The position numbers and the translations under genes were made by a program. The notes beneath the pieces are model-generated. The model did no database searches and was not told the DNA's origin. It saw nothing but the letters and a program-made list of their open reading frames with translations. Source: Streptomyces sp. NRRL F-2580 (lineage in GTDB: Bacteria; Actinomycetota; Actinomycetes; Streptomycetales; Streptomycetaceae). Taken from it: a DNA stretch of 64,000 bases. Below are positions 25,701-33,424 of the stretch, one piece after another. The DNA lies in NCBI RefSeq assembly GCF_000720115.1, contig NZ_JOIR01000020.1, positions 1 through 64,000 on the forward strand. The letters run 5' to 3'. Position 1 is the stretch's first letter; every line of letters starts with the position of its first letter.

Positions 25701-26357
25701 GCCGGGTCCGGTACCGGTCAGCTGCCAGGTGCGTACGTCGCGGAAGACCCCGCTGCGGGTCAGGACGCCGCGGAGTTCGTCCACGAGGTCCGACCACAGC
25801 AGCATCGAGTGGTGCGTGTCGACGACCAGCGCCAGGTCCAGCCAGCGGCTCTCGGCGGGCCGCAGGACCGGGGTCGGCACCATCCGCTCGATACTGCGCT
25901 CGACGGTGAGCTGCTCGTCCAGTTCCTCCCCGGGTCCGCCGATGGAGCGCCGGCCGACGGGGCGCAGGGAGCGCATCAGGGCGAGCGGATCGTCGAGGGA
26001 GGCAGCGCGGGGCAGCCGTACGGGCGAGCCCCGGCGGCCCGCGGCGGTGTCGGCCGGTCTTCCGGCGGCACCGGGCGGGGCGGCCGGGAAGAGCTGGACG
26101 GCGGGCGTGCCCCCGTCCGGGCGGTCGGGCTCGGGTGGCGGGAGGGCGTCGGGGCCGGCCTCGGGTGAGGCCGGTCCGGGGGCCGGCGGCTGCTCGCCCG
26201 TCGGGTCGGCGGCGGGCATGCCGGGCGGGCGGGCCCCGTCCGGGTCCACCCGTGCCGCGAGCCACAGGATGTCGGCGATCTCCTCCACGCCGACACCGGT
26301 GCGCGGGCCGCCGTCGTCGGCGCCCTCGGCGAATGCGGCGAGCAGCCTCTCGATCAC
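22704..26357 (-). CDS. vWA-like (SAV_2336 type) conflict-system protein with dead trypsin-like domain and pentapeptide repeats
   Basis: 1217 aa. A short N-terminal helical domain and a Pro-rich linker precede a vWA-like fold beginning RWLDLALVVDTHHSM (residues 171-185), with a degenerate metal site. A trypsin-like domain (about 535-715) reads LTPRLVLTVGDG where TAAHC is expected and HYRGGPV where GNSGGP is expected, so both His and Ser are lost. A region near 735-900 (SLDVSVGIAEFV...) may be a degenerate cyclase-like fold. About 990-1180 are Phe-containing pentapeptide repeats. It starts at GTG 26357, overlapping the MoxR stop (GTGA), and is last of the four-gene operon. Confidence 0.82.
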   Translation of the reverse strand: MIERLLAAFAEGADDGGPRTGVGVEEIADILWLAARVDPDGARPPGMPAADPTGEQPPAPGPASPEAGPDALPPPEPDRPDGGTPAVQLFPAAPPGAAGRPADTAAGRRGSPVRLPRAASLDDPLALMRSLRPVGRRSIGGPGEELDEQLTVERSIERMVPTPVLRPAESRWLDLALVVDTHHSMLLWSDLVDELRGVLTRSGVFRDVRTWQLTGTGPGATPMLTHRRGGPPRNPLELADPAGRRLILVLSDTVAGGWREASVQGVLRHWCAHNAVAVLNVLPERLWTRGAVRPVPFAVRADRPAAATRSWQQVPATRRSGAGRRRAAAAAVVPVVGIASGSLARLVRVVSGDGRWRRLACLRLDAEPGAANAPEDPAPAGARSALEVVERFRASASPTAQQLAAHLAAVPLTLPVMTLVRRSLLRDSEHGHLAEVALGGLFAPWGAERVSEEAEFDFLPGVREVLLGSQLRGDVAAVRELVRRRVWEFMSRNRRPAPDFTAVRVTPGGTGRRAVADEALPFAAGPPHEPGLRDRVVRVRYDAMPEPQEVGTLLTPRLVLTVGDGPLSRGAVAWVRAGAREVSCRPVWWDDALPRVALLLADEDLEDRAARPEPLPWAEAEAEADAGTARVRVDGLTDRGESVALTGEVVPNDGARNGELVRLSAEPESWTHYRGGPVSHAGELVGVVHGVWPDRMVFLSGRALRELPGFRAALAEPGQERAAEVLGIRDPGPTVCLAVRPRDDGVYPTGSSPNREVGDLLMQLMGDTQVSGRLTTGEGGEPAVLTLDGPGALGKAGRLLAELPRVMALFGARRTDGMHPSLDVSVGIAEFVAAVSPIAVPAMADAVRALRYAGLADRDLGASGSGSLALALSHRLYLELRELVGPDVLRPLGTSAGGSEGWLWTGDPTGLGPTLAEAGELRSEDIGWPTCGVGASDAEPAGCLGIRLPGHARCLAHLESAEQRAYLGTLEPGSPVDLRGTTFEHGLLQEVLEAVRHPSSRRVRLGPADFDRARFVDDWNTVDAEFSGRASFSRAAFAGRAMFVRTAVAGRASFTGAVFHGVAVFDRSLFQRAGTFRRTVFRGSAEFTDTEFLEGVSFGQAALESAADLNGMRVTGTADFSRTVFGGPAGLSRADFAGPVSFSSATWERGLVSGGAVFHGPVDFGHAAFRGRVRFEGVRFEANPDAVPPFTDQPGRWAVRRRLDGTWDIRLLDTADG

Positions 26358-27490
26358 GCCGTGGGCCCGGTCAGGTGCTGCATGACGGTGGCGAGGAAGC
26401 GGTCGCGGTCCCCGGGGGCGGACCAGGCGCCGGCGAGGCGCAGTTGGATGGCGTTGAGGAGCTGGTCGGTGGCGAGGTCCCCGTCCTCGCCGCGGTCGAG
26501 GAAGCTCTGGACGAGTTCCTGGTACTCCTCGCCCGCCTCGATGTCGACGCCCAGCCGGCGGCGCACGATGCGGGCGAGCTTCTCCGGTCCGGGCGGCTCC
26601 AGGTGGAGGCGGACGCACCGCCGCAGGAAGGCGGGCGGGAAGTCGCGTTCGCCGTTGCTGGTGAGGACGACGACGGGGAAGTACCGGCACTGGACGTGGC
26701 CCTGGGTGATCCGCACGCCGGCTTCGGGGTCGTCGTCGGTGCCGATGGCGACGGTGGGGTCCTCCTGGGCGAGACGGGCGAGTTCGGGGATTTGGAAGCC
26801 GCCGTCCTCGAAGACGGTGAGGAGGTCGCCGGGCAGGTCGATGTCGCTCTTGTCGATCTCGTCGACGAGCAGGACACGGGGCCGGTCCTGCGGCAGCAGC
26901 GCGGTGCCGAGCGGTCCGAGGCGCAGGTAGCGGGAGATCGACGGGGCGGCGGGCACGGCCGCCGGTGCGCCGGCGGGGTCGGCGGCCGGGTCCGGTGGAG
27001 GCGGTACGGCCGCCGCGCCGGGCGCCCCGGCGGCGCCCGCCGGGTGCGCGACCGGCGTGCGCAGCTGTTCCAGCCCGGCCTCCTGGAGGCGCCCGATGGC
27101 GTCGTACAGGTACAGCCCGTCCCGCAGCACGGTCCGGCTGGTGATCGGCCAGTGCAGTACGGGGCCCAGGCCCAGGTCCGTGGCGATGCCGGCGGCGAGC
27201 GTGGACTTGCCGACGCCCGGCTTCCCGGTGACGAGCAGCGGCCGGCGCAGGTACAGGGCGGTGTTGACCACGTCCTTCTCCGCCTCGTCCGGTACGTAGC
27301 CCACGCCGCGCCGCCAGGTGCGCTCCCAGGCCGGTCCCTCGCAGCCGGGTGGCTCGTATCCCGGGTCGGGAATGCCGGTGAAGTCCCGCCAGGGGGGCGG
27401 GGATCCGGCCTCCAGCCGGGCGCGCCGGTCCTCGCCGGGGCCGCTCCCGTGGTACAGCCACCAGTCCTTCGCCACTGCCTCTGCCTCCAT
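26354..27490 (-). CDS. MoxR-type AAA+ ATPase of a vWA-MoxR-VMAP system
   Basis: 378 aa. Walker A is GKPGVGKST (89-97). Walker B is RVLLVDEIDKSD (DE at 210-211). VVLTSNGERDFPPAFLRRC contains sensor 1 and the arginine finger region. An Ala/Pro-rich insertion at about 148-183 interrupts the core. The N-terminus (WWLYHGSG...PPPWRDF) is characteristic of the MoxR ATPases that sit with vWA and VMAP partners. It should remodel or switch the vWA protein using ATP. ATG 27490 lies about 40 bp after the caspase gene; its stop overlaps the vWA gene start. Same operon and strand as its partners. Confidence 0.88.
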   Translation of the reverse strand: MEAEAVAKDWWLYHGSGPGEDRRARLEAGSPPPWRDFTGIPDPGYEPPGCEGPAWERTWRRGVGYVPDEAEKDVVNTALYLRRPLLVTGKPGVGKSTLAAGIATDLGLGPVLHWPITSRTVLRDGLYLYDAIGRLQEAGLEQLRTPVAHPAGAAGAPGAAAVPPPPDPAADPAGAPAAVPAAPSISRYLRLGPLGTALLPQDRPRVLLVDEIDKSDIDLPGDLLTVFEDGGFQIPELARLAQEDPTVAIGTDDDPEAGVRITQGHVQCRYFPVVVLTSNGERDFPPAFLRRCVRLHLEPPGPEKLARIVRRRLGVDIEAGEEYQELVQSFLDRGEDGDLATDQLLNAIQLRLAGAWSAPGDRDRFLATVMQHLTGPTA

Positions 27491-27529
27491 CGTCCGTGTC
27501 GCGGTCTGTCGGTGGTCGGGGGTCGGGGG

Positions 27530-29614
27530 TCAGGCCAGGGACCGGAGGCCCGGCACGTCGTCGGGATCGTCCCACAGGAGCACCAACTGGTCTCCCCCAG
27601 GCGGGGGTTGACGGGCGCTCGCGGCGTCGCAAGCCGCGCCCGGGGGGCGCGCGGCGGCGAGCGCGGCCGCCCGGCGCACCTCCCGCACGCGTGCGGGCAG
27701 TGCCAGGACGTCGAGCGCGCCGGGGTCGGGCCGGCCGTCCGGCCCGGCCGGTGCGAGCAGGTCGAGGAGCGCGGGCGCCGGTACGCCGCCCCCGCGCCGC
27801 CACACGGCCACCGGGACCCCGCCTTCGAGTACGGATTCCAGCAGCACTGCGTGAGACGCCGCCGACGTGTGCGCCAGGACGCAGGCGGGCGCCGGCCCGT
27901 CGGCCAGTTCCAACCCGAGCGCGTCCGTGACCTCGGAGTCCTCCACCACCCGGACGGCGTCGGGGTGCCGGCCGCCCCGGGCGCACAGCCACCGCCAGGA
28001 GGTGTGCCATTCGGCCCGGGTGTCCGCCCGCTCCTGCGGGCAGCGCACCACCACCTGGTGGAGCTGGCCGAGGGCGTGGGCCCGGCCCCGCGGGCCGCGG
28101 GGCACCGGCCACTGGTCGAAGTCGGCGTCGAGCAGTTCGTACGGCACGTGGAACTCGACGCGGTCCACCGCGCGGTACGTCCGCCGGCCGGCCTCCCCGC
28201 TCCCGTCCGACGTCGCCCCGATGAGGGCCAGTTGCCGTACGAGTTCCTCCCGTACGGCGTCGAGCCGGACCGGCGCGCCCTCGGACTCCCATATGTGCTC
28301 GGTCCGTTCGCCGCGCAGCCACATCCGGGCGAGGTGGCCGGGGCCGCCGTCCGGCGGCGCCTCCAGCCGGACGTGCACGACCGTCCTGTGCGGCGCGGGC
28401 GGGGGCTTGGGCACCGCGGGCAGGCCGAGGCGCTCACGGGTGGCGTGCACCCAGTCCGTCAGCCGGCCCGCCCAGGCCTCGTCGCCCGCCTTGGCGGCCC
28501 GCTCCGCGAGGAACCGTACGAAGGGCACGGCCAGCGGCATCCCGCCGCGCCCGCCCTGGCGCTCGTCCAGGTCCTGGACCACCTCCAGGAGGCTGTCCCC
28601 CGGCAGGCCGCCGCCCACCGGGGTGGTGCAGCCGGCCACCTTGAACGCCCAGGTGTAGGCCTCGTGCGCGCCGCGCGGCAGTTCGCGGCCTTCGAAGAGC
28701 TCCCCGAGCCCGTCCCAGGCGGGCTGGTCGAGCCGGGCGGCGCGGGGCGGCCGGGGCCCGGGCGGCCCGTCGTCGAGGAAGGAGCAGGCGTCCCAGTCCC
28801 GGTCCACCACGAACTGCGGCAGCTGCCAGCCCTCGCCGCGCTCGCGCAGCTCCTGGAAGGAGCGGTGGATGCTGAGGGCGGCGCCGGGCAGCCCGCTGAC
28901 GCTCTCCCGCAGGGACCGGTGCCCGATCTCGCCGAGCAGGGCCTCGGTGAAGCGACCGGCCCCGCGCTCGGCGTCGTTCTGCGCTGCCTCGCCCTCCCGG
29001 GAGGCGTAGAGCCGGAACTGGCGGCGGCCCGGCACCGAACTGCCGCCGCCGTAGTCGGTGGTGCCGAAGTTCCACCGGGCGTCGCGGGGCGCGTCGACCC
29101 GGCAGGAGTCCACGAGTGCGGCCTGGAGCGGGAAGCGGCGCGGTTTGACCAGGTCGGTCCGCCACCAGCGCAGCGCCGAGTCGAGGTTGAGGTGCCTGAT
29201 CTGGCCGCGGCTGGCGTCGGCGCAGGGCAGCATCAGCTCCTGGCGCGGGCCGAGGTAGCCGTGTCCGGCCCAGAAGATCCACAGCAGGTCGCCTTCGCAC
29301 TGCGGGAGTTCGTCGAGCAGCACCGCCTTCACGTTCTCCTCGGTCGCCGGACGGTGCGCGGTCCGCAGGGCGGCCATGGCCGGCGTGTCCGTCCAGTCGA
29401 GGTCGTCCGGCGCGTCGAGCGGGGACAGCAGCAGCCGGACGTTGCCGGCCGGCACTTCGGCGGGGCCGGTCAGCCAGCGGGCGAAGCGCAGGGCGTCGCG
29501 GGCCGGGCCGCGCAGGTTCCAGTGGTGGCTGATCTCGTAGCGCTCGACCCCGGCGACGAGCGCGAAGGTGCGCCGCGGCCCGAGGGCCGGGGGCAGGAAG
29601 TCGGCGGGAGTCAC
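27530..29614 (-). CDS. Caspase-like (C14) protease fused to VMAP-C domain
   Basis: 694 aa. The N-terminal caspase-like peptidase has TFALVAGVERY at the first strand, catalytic His118 in IFWAGHGYLG and Cys171 in ALVDSCRVD. A helical middle (about 300-430) follows. The C-terminal VMAP-C domain includes RVEFHVPYELLDADFDQW, HQVVVRCPQER, HTSWRWLCARGG and GGVPVAVWRRGG. VMAP proteins are the effector-carrying partner of vWA-MoxR ternary systems, so this is the likely toxin or executioner, cutting proteins when the system fires. GTG 29614 overlaps the hydrolase stop (GTGA). The dyad is intact. Confidence 0.88.
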   Translation of the reverse strand: MTPADFLPPALGPRRTFALVAGVERYEISHHWNLRGPARDALRFARWLTGPAEVPAGNVRLLLSPLDAPDDLDWTDTPAMAALRTAHRPATEENVKAVLLDELPQCEGDLLWIFWAGHGYLGPRQELMLPCADASRGQIRHLNLDSALRWWRTDLVKPRRFPLQAALVDSCRVDAPRDARWNFGTTDYGGGSSVPGRRQFRLYASREGEAAQNDAERGAGRFTEALLGEIGHRSLRESVSGLPGAALSIHRSFQELRERGEGWQLPQFVVDRDWDACSFLDDGPPGPRPPRAARLDQPAWDGLGELFEGRELPRGAHEAYTWAFKVAGCTTPVGGGLPGDSLLEVVQDLDERQGGRGGMPLAVPFVRFLAERAAKAGDEAWAGRLTDWVHATRERLGLPAVPKPPPAPHRTVVHVRLEAPPDGGPGHLARMWLRGERTEHIWESEGAPVRLDAVREELVRQLALIGATSDGSGEAGRRTYRAVDRVEFHVPYELLDADFDQWPVPRGPRGRAHALGQLHQVVVRCPQERADTRAEWHTSWRWLCARGGRHPDAVRVVEDSEVTDALGLELADGPAPACVLAHTSAASHAVLLESVLEGGVPVAVWRRGGGVPAPALLDLLAPAGPDGRPDPGALDVLALPARVREVRRAAALAAARPPGAACDAASARQPPPGGDQLVLLWDDPDDVPGLRSLA

Positions 29615-30873
29615 CCGATCTCCGCCTCGGCCACCGCCTGTTCGATCCGCTCGTAGAGGGAGTCCTGTTTCCAGTAGGCGCTGTGGCAGGCCGGGAAGGG
29701 CTGGCGACTGCCGACCTCGTGGTCGGTGACGCGCGGGTCGCCGGGGAAGACCGGCCCGGCGAGGTAGGAGAGCACGTCCTGGCGGTCGTAGACGTTGAGC
29801 CAGCGCGGGAAGCCGTACGGGAGTTTCGCGCCCGGTTCGAGCGCGGTCAGCGCGCCGAGCTCGTGGAGGAAGGGGGCCTGGGATCCGACGGTGACGAGCA
29901 GTTCCGCCCCGGGGACGGCCTCGCCGCGGGCGGCGGCGAGGGCGAGGAGGTCCACCAGGGCGATCCCGCCGAGGCTGTGGCCGATGAGTACGGTCGGCGC
30001 CGGGTCGGCGGCGATCCGGGCGTGCAGGAACGTGCGCAGGTCGTGGCCGCGGGCCTGGTAGCGCAGGATGTCGCCGAGCGCGGGTGTGGCGCCGACGGTG
30101 AGCGAGCCGCGCCAGGCGTTGAGCAGGGGCTGGGTGGTGACCCGCAGGGCGAGCCGGCCCAGGACGGCGGCCGCGCGGGCGCCGGGCACCCGGGCGTCGC
30201 CGCCGAGGCGGGTGGTGAGCAGTTCGACGAGGCGGTCCCGCTCGGCGCCGGTGCAGTCGGCCTCGGCTCCGGCGCGGGCCAGCGCGGCGGCGGTCACGGC
30301 CCGGGCGAGGGCGGTGGCCAGCTCCCGCGCCTGCGGCTCGTCGGCGGCGCGTGCCCCGGCCCGGGCCGCCTCGGCGGAGCGGGCGGTGGTCTCCAGGGCG
30401 GCGGCGAAGCCCGCGGCGAGTCCGGTGCCGTGGAGCAGCGCGCCGAGCTCGTCCCCGGCCCGGGGCGGCGCGGGTGGTACCGCGGCCAGCAGCCCGAGCA
30501 CCCCGGCCCCGGCGGGCTGGACGCCGGGCATCGCGAAGCCGTCGTCCTCCGCATCGCCGCCGTCCCCGCCGTCCCGGCCCTCCCAGCCGGCCTCGGCGAG
30601 GACGCGCAGCTCGCACAGCGGGTCGGCGAGCAGGAGCGCCCACTCGGCCGTCTCGGCGTCCACGGGGTCGGGCTCGGCGTCCGGACCCGGCCGCCGCAGC
30701 CCGGGGACGGAGCGGCCGCCCGCGCCGAGGGTCGCGCCGAAGCGGTCGCCCCAATAGCAGGGTTCGACGGCCGCGTCGGGGAATCTCGCCGTCAGCCGCT
30801 CCCGTACCAGGGCGAAGAGCCGGTCGTGCCGCTCGCGCCGTACCCCCGTGCCGTGGACAAACAGAAAACGCAT
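29611..30873 (-). CDS. Alpha/beta hydrolase linked to the caspase-VMAP operon
   Basis: 420 aa. It begins MRFLFVHGTGVRRERHDRLF, an oxyanion-type HG strand, with nucleophile S300 in LIGHSLGGIALVDLL and a likely catalytic His near SRQPFPACHSAYW. A long Ala-rich helical insert (about 110-250) lies between the first strand and the nucleophile. It is reminiscent of lipase/PGAP1-like hydrolases. It is first of the operon and overlaps the caspase gene, so it probably acts with that system, perhaps as a second membrane- or lipid-directed effector. Substrate unknown. ATG 30873 is chosen because it opens directly onto the conserved first strand; the RBS is weak. Confidence 0.78.
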   Translation of the reverse strand: MRFLFVHGTGVRRERHDRLFALVRERLTARFPDAAVEPCYWGDRFGATLGAGGRSVPGLRRPGPDAEPDPVDAETAEWALLLADPLCELRVLAEAGWEGRDGGDGGDAEDDGFAMPGVQPAGAGVLGLLAAVPPAPPRAGDELGALLHGTGLAAGFAAALETTARSAEAARAGARAADEPQARELATALARAVTAAALARAGAEADCTGAERDRLVELLTTRLGGDARVPGARAAAVLGRLALRVTTQPLLNAWRGSLTVGATPALGDILRYQARGHDLRTFLHARIAADPAPTVLIGHSLGGIALVDLLALAAARGEAVPGAELLVTVGSQAPFLHELGALTALEPGAKLPYGFPRWLNVYDRQDVLSYLAGPVFPGDPRVTDHEVGSRQPFPACHSAYWKQDSLYERIEQAVAEAEIG

Positions 30874-30889
30874 CGCCGCCCCGCCCCCC

Positions 30890-31258
30890 CTACGTACGGT
30901 CGCCCCCGCCCGCACCATAGCGCCGCGCGGGTGACAAGGGGCGTGGAACCGGGAGTTCGGGGCCGGTCAGCAGCGCGTCGAGGTCGGCCGGGCCGCGCCC
31001 GGGGTTGGCGGCGAAGCCGTCCCTGAGCTCCGGCTTGAGGACGACCGGCCGGCGGCCGGGGTGGGCGTCGTGCCGGCTGCGGATGTCGGCGAGGAAGCCG
31101 GCGAGGTTCTGGTGGCAGGCCTTGTCGTAGGCGTCGTGCACACCGACGCCCGTCGATCCCGCGTACGGGAGGTCCTCGGCCGCCCCCGCCGGGGACGCGA
31201 GGGCCACGACCGCCGGCAGGGCGGTCACCGCAGCCGCCGTCCGCTTCCGCGATCTCAT
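30890..31258 (-). pseudogene. Remnant of calcium-dependent PI-specific phospholipase C
   Basis: 122 aa. A signal peptide (MRSRKRTAAAVTALPAVVAL, then ASPAGA) leads into VGVHDAYDKA, matching the start of actinobacterial PI-PLC-C1 proteins (first catalytic His region). It then jumps to HQNLAGFLADIRSRHDAHPG and RRPVVLKPELRDGF, which in full-length enzymes lie well downstream, and stops. The family is roughly 350-400 aa, so the middle, with most of the active site, is missing. The frame is open, so it may be an in-frame deletion product rather than a frameshift. Identification is by remembered family motifs. Probably non-functional. Confidence 0.6.
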
Positions 31259-31436
31259 ACCCTGACCCCTGTCGATCAAGGTGGGACGCACAAGTCGCCT
31301 GGAGCGTAGGACGGTTGTGTGGACAACGGAAGACCCGAGAATGACACGCACACGACAATGCGGTCGCCTGTGAGCACGGACACGTCCGGTTCCCGGAACC
31401 CGGGCCGCCGTCCCCTCATCGAACGAGGAGTCAGAA

Positions 31437-32438
31437 GTGTCGGTGGGGTGGGAGCAGCAGATGGCCAGCAGGGTTGACGGGCGGAAGCGGGGACGGGAAC
31501 GGGGGCGGGGGCGGAGCGCACGGGGCTCCCTGCTCCTCGGCCTGCTCTGCACCCTGGTCCTGGCGGGCCTCGGGTACGCAGCCTGGGAGCTGCGCGGCAT
31601 CGCCGCCAACCGTGCCGACGGAGACCCCGCCCGGGGCACCTACCAGCAGGACCCCGAACGCGCCGACAAGACCGCGGGCGCCGTCCTGGACGGGATCGTC
31701 CGGGAGGACCCGGAGGGGGCGACCGACGGCAAGGCCTTCGCCGGGGGCGGCGCCCCGGCGAACTGGCGGACCACCGGCTGGCAGCCCTCCGATCCGCTGG
31801 AGGCCCGGCCCGCCCCCGCCGAGCCCGCGATCGGCGCGCTCTTCTCCCCCGGCTCCGACGGCGACCCCGACCACCACTGCTCGGCCGTCGTGGTCCACTC
31901 GCCGGCCGGCGACCTCATCGCCACCGCCGCCCACTGCGTGTACGGCGGCGGCTTCCGCACCAACCTCGCCTTCGCCCCCGGCTATCACGACGGCGTGGCC
32001 CCGTTCGGCGTCTGGGTGCCCACCCGGATCGACGTCGACCCGCGCTGGACCGAGGACCAGGACCCCGACCACGACATCGCCTTCCTCCGGCTGCGCCGGC
32101 CCGGCTACCCCGGCCAGCGGCTGGAGGACGACACCGGGGCCGAGACCATCGCCTTCCGGCCCGAACTGCCCGCGCCCGCCCGCCTCGTGGGCTACCCGAA
32201 CTACTCCGAGCAGCCGCTGGAGTGCCGCAACACCGCCCGCGCCGCCGGCCCGACGCAGCTGCGGCTGGACTGCGCGGACGTGCCCAACGGAACCAGCGGC
32301 GGCCCCGTGCTGACCGACGGCCGCACGCTGATCGGGGTGATCGGCGGCCGCGACGGGGGCGGCGACGACGAGACCTCGTACAGCGTCTACTTCGGTGACG
32401 ACACGCGGGCGCTGTACGAGCGCGCCACCAAGCCCTGA
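31437..32438 (+). CDS. Membrane-anchored trypsin-like serine protease
   Basis: 333 aa. A very basic N-terminus is followed by one hydrophobic segment (about 31-52), so the catalytic part is outside the membrane as a type II anchored or uncleaved secreted protein. The triad is complete: H166 in TAAHC, D213 in DHDIAFLRL, S287 in PNGTSGGP. A possible disulphide lies between C263 and C279. GTG 31437 is preceded by GAGGAG six bases upstream; the ATG at 31461 has no RBS. It is transcribed alone, divergent from the PI-PLC remnant. Confidence 0.88.
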   Translation: MSVGWEQQMASRVDGRKRGRERGRGRSARGSLLLGLLCTLVLAGLGYAAWELRGIAANRADGDPARGTYQQDPERADKTAGAVLDGIVREDPEGATDGKAFAGGGAPANWRTTGWQPSDPLEARPAPAEPAIGALFSPGSDGDPDHHCSAVVVHSPAGDLIATAAHCVYGGGFRTNLAFAPGYHDGVAPFGVWVPTRIDVDPRWTEDQDPDHDIAFLRLRRPGYPGQRLEDDTGAETIAFRPELPAPARLVGYPNYSEQPLECRNTARAAGPTQLRLDCADVPNGTSGGPVLTDGRTLIGVIGGRDGGGDDETSYSVYFGDDTRALYERATKP

Positions 32439-32471
32439 CCCCCGTCGCCGCGGGACGTCACGAAGGATCTT

Positions 32472-32488
32472 CTGGAAAGTTCTTCCAG
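32472..32488. promoter_or_regulatory. Palindromic operator candidate upstream of tetR-type gene
   Basis: CTGGAA-agttc-TTCCAG is a perfect 6-5-6 inverted repeat, 70 bp upstream of the TetR-type start. TACGCT at about 32504 could be the -10 box, so a bound repressor would block the promoter. Autoregulation is inferred from position. Confidence 0.6.
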
Positions 32489-32557
32489 TTCCGCGATCTT
32501 GCTACGCTCGGTGGCGCAGATTCCGGACAGCACCACGCCCACCGACGGGACCGCAGC

Positions 32558-33160
32558 ATGTCTCCCAAGCAACAACGCGGCGAAGCCACCGTCGACCTGC
32601 TCCTGACCACCGCGCTGCGCGTGTTCGCCGAATCCGGACAGCAGGGCTTCACGGTGAACGCGGTCGTCTCGGCCAGTGGGGTCAGCCTCGGCAGCCTCTA
32701 CCACCACTTCGGCAGCTTCGACGGCCTCGCCGCCGCGCTGTACGTCCGGTGCATGGACATGCTGTGCGACGACATGGTCGCCGCGCTCACCCGGTGCCGC
32801 ACCGCCCGCACCGGGGTGCGCTCCTGGGTCGCCGCCTATCTGGCCTTCACCCAGGAGCACCGGGACGTCGCGCTGTTCCTGCACGCCTCCGCCTACTCCG
32901 GCTACCTGGCGGCCCATGCCGAGGAGATCGGCGCGGCCAAGGCGGAGAAGTTCGCGGCCATCATGCAGTGGCTGGGGGTCCGCATGGAGCGCGGCGAGAT
33001 CGCCCCGCTGCCGGCCCCCGTGATCGAGGTCCTGGTCATGGGCCCGCTGGCCGAGGCCGCCCGCCGTTGGCTGTCCAGCACCTACGAGATCGACCTCGCC
33101 GAGGCCGCCCGCCACCTCCCGGAGCACATCTGGCGCTCCCTGCGCCCCGAACCGGCCTGA
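32558..33160 (+). CDS. TetR-family transcriptional regulator
   Basis: 200 aa. The N-terminal TetR helix-turn-helix is clear: LLLTTALRVFAESGQQGFTV, then VSASGVSLGSLYHHFGSFDG. The C-terminal ligand/dimer domain has FTQEHRDVALFLHASAYSGY. ATG 32558 is the only start keeping the whole DNA-binding domain. A perfect palindrome at 32472-32488 is the likely binding site. The neighbouring SDR gene at 33425-34372 is convergent, so its control by this regulator is not obvious. Ligand unknown. Confidence 0.88.
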   Translation: MSPKQQRGEATVDLLLTTALRVFAESGQQGFTVNAVVSASGVSLGSLYHHFGSFDGLAAALYVRCMDMLCDDMVAALTRCRTARTGVRSWVAAYLAFTQEHRDVALFLHASAYSGYLAAHAEEIGAAKAEKFAAIMQWLGVRMERGEIAPLPAPVIEVLVMGPLAEAARRWLSSTYEIDLAEAARHLPEHIWRSLRPEPA

Positions 33161-33424
33161 CCGCCCCGAGGACCACCGCGTGGTCGTGGGCTTCTGGGTG
33201 GTTGTCCGTATCGTCGTCGCTCATGCCGCCGAGTCTCCAGCGCGGGCGGCGCCCGGGTCAGGCCCGGGCCGGGGCGCCCGGAGGCGACCCGGGGGCGGAC
33301 GGACTCACGGCGGGGGCGCCCGCGCGGGCCGCGTCCGGAGTCGTTGCGGGCGGCCCGGTGGTGGCCGCACTCGGCGAGGTCGCTGCGCAGCCGGCCCGGG
33401 AAGTGCAGGTCGGCCCCCGCCGGA

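Noticed and set aside
33036..33224. Small leftward gene beginning MSDDDTDNHPEAHDH
   Set aside because: It overlaps the end of the TetR-type gene, has no RBS that I can see, and turns into Arg/Gly-rich sequence typical of antisense frames. It may be a remnant but cannot be supported.
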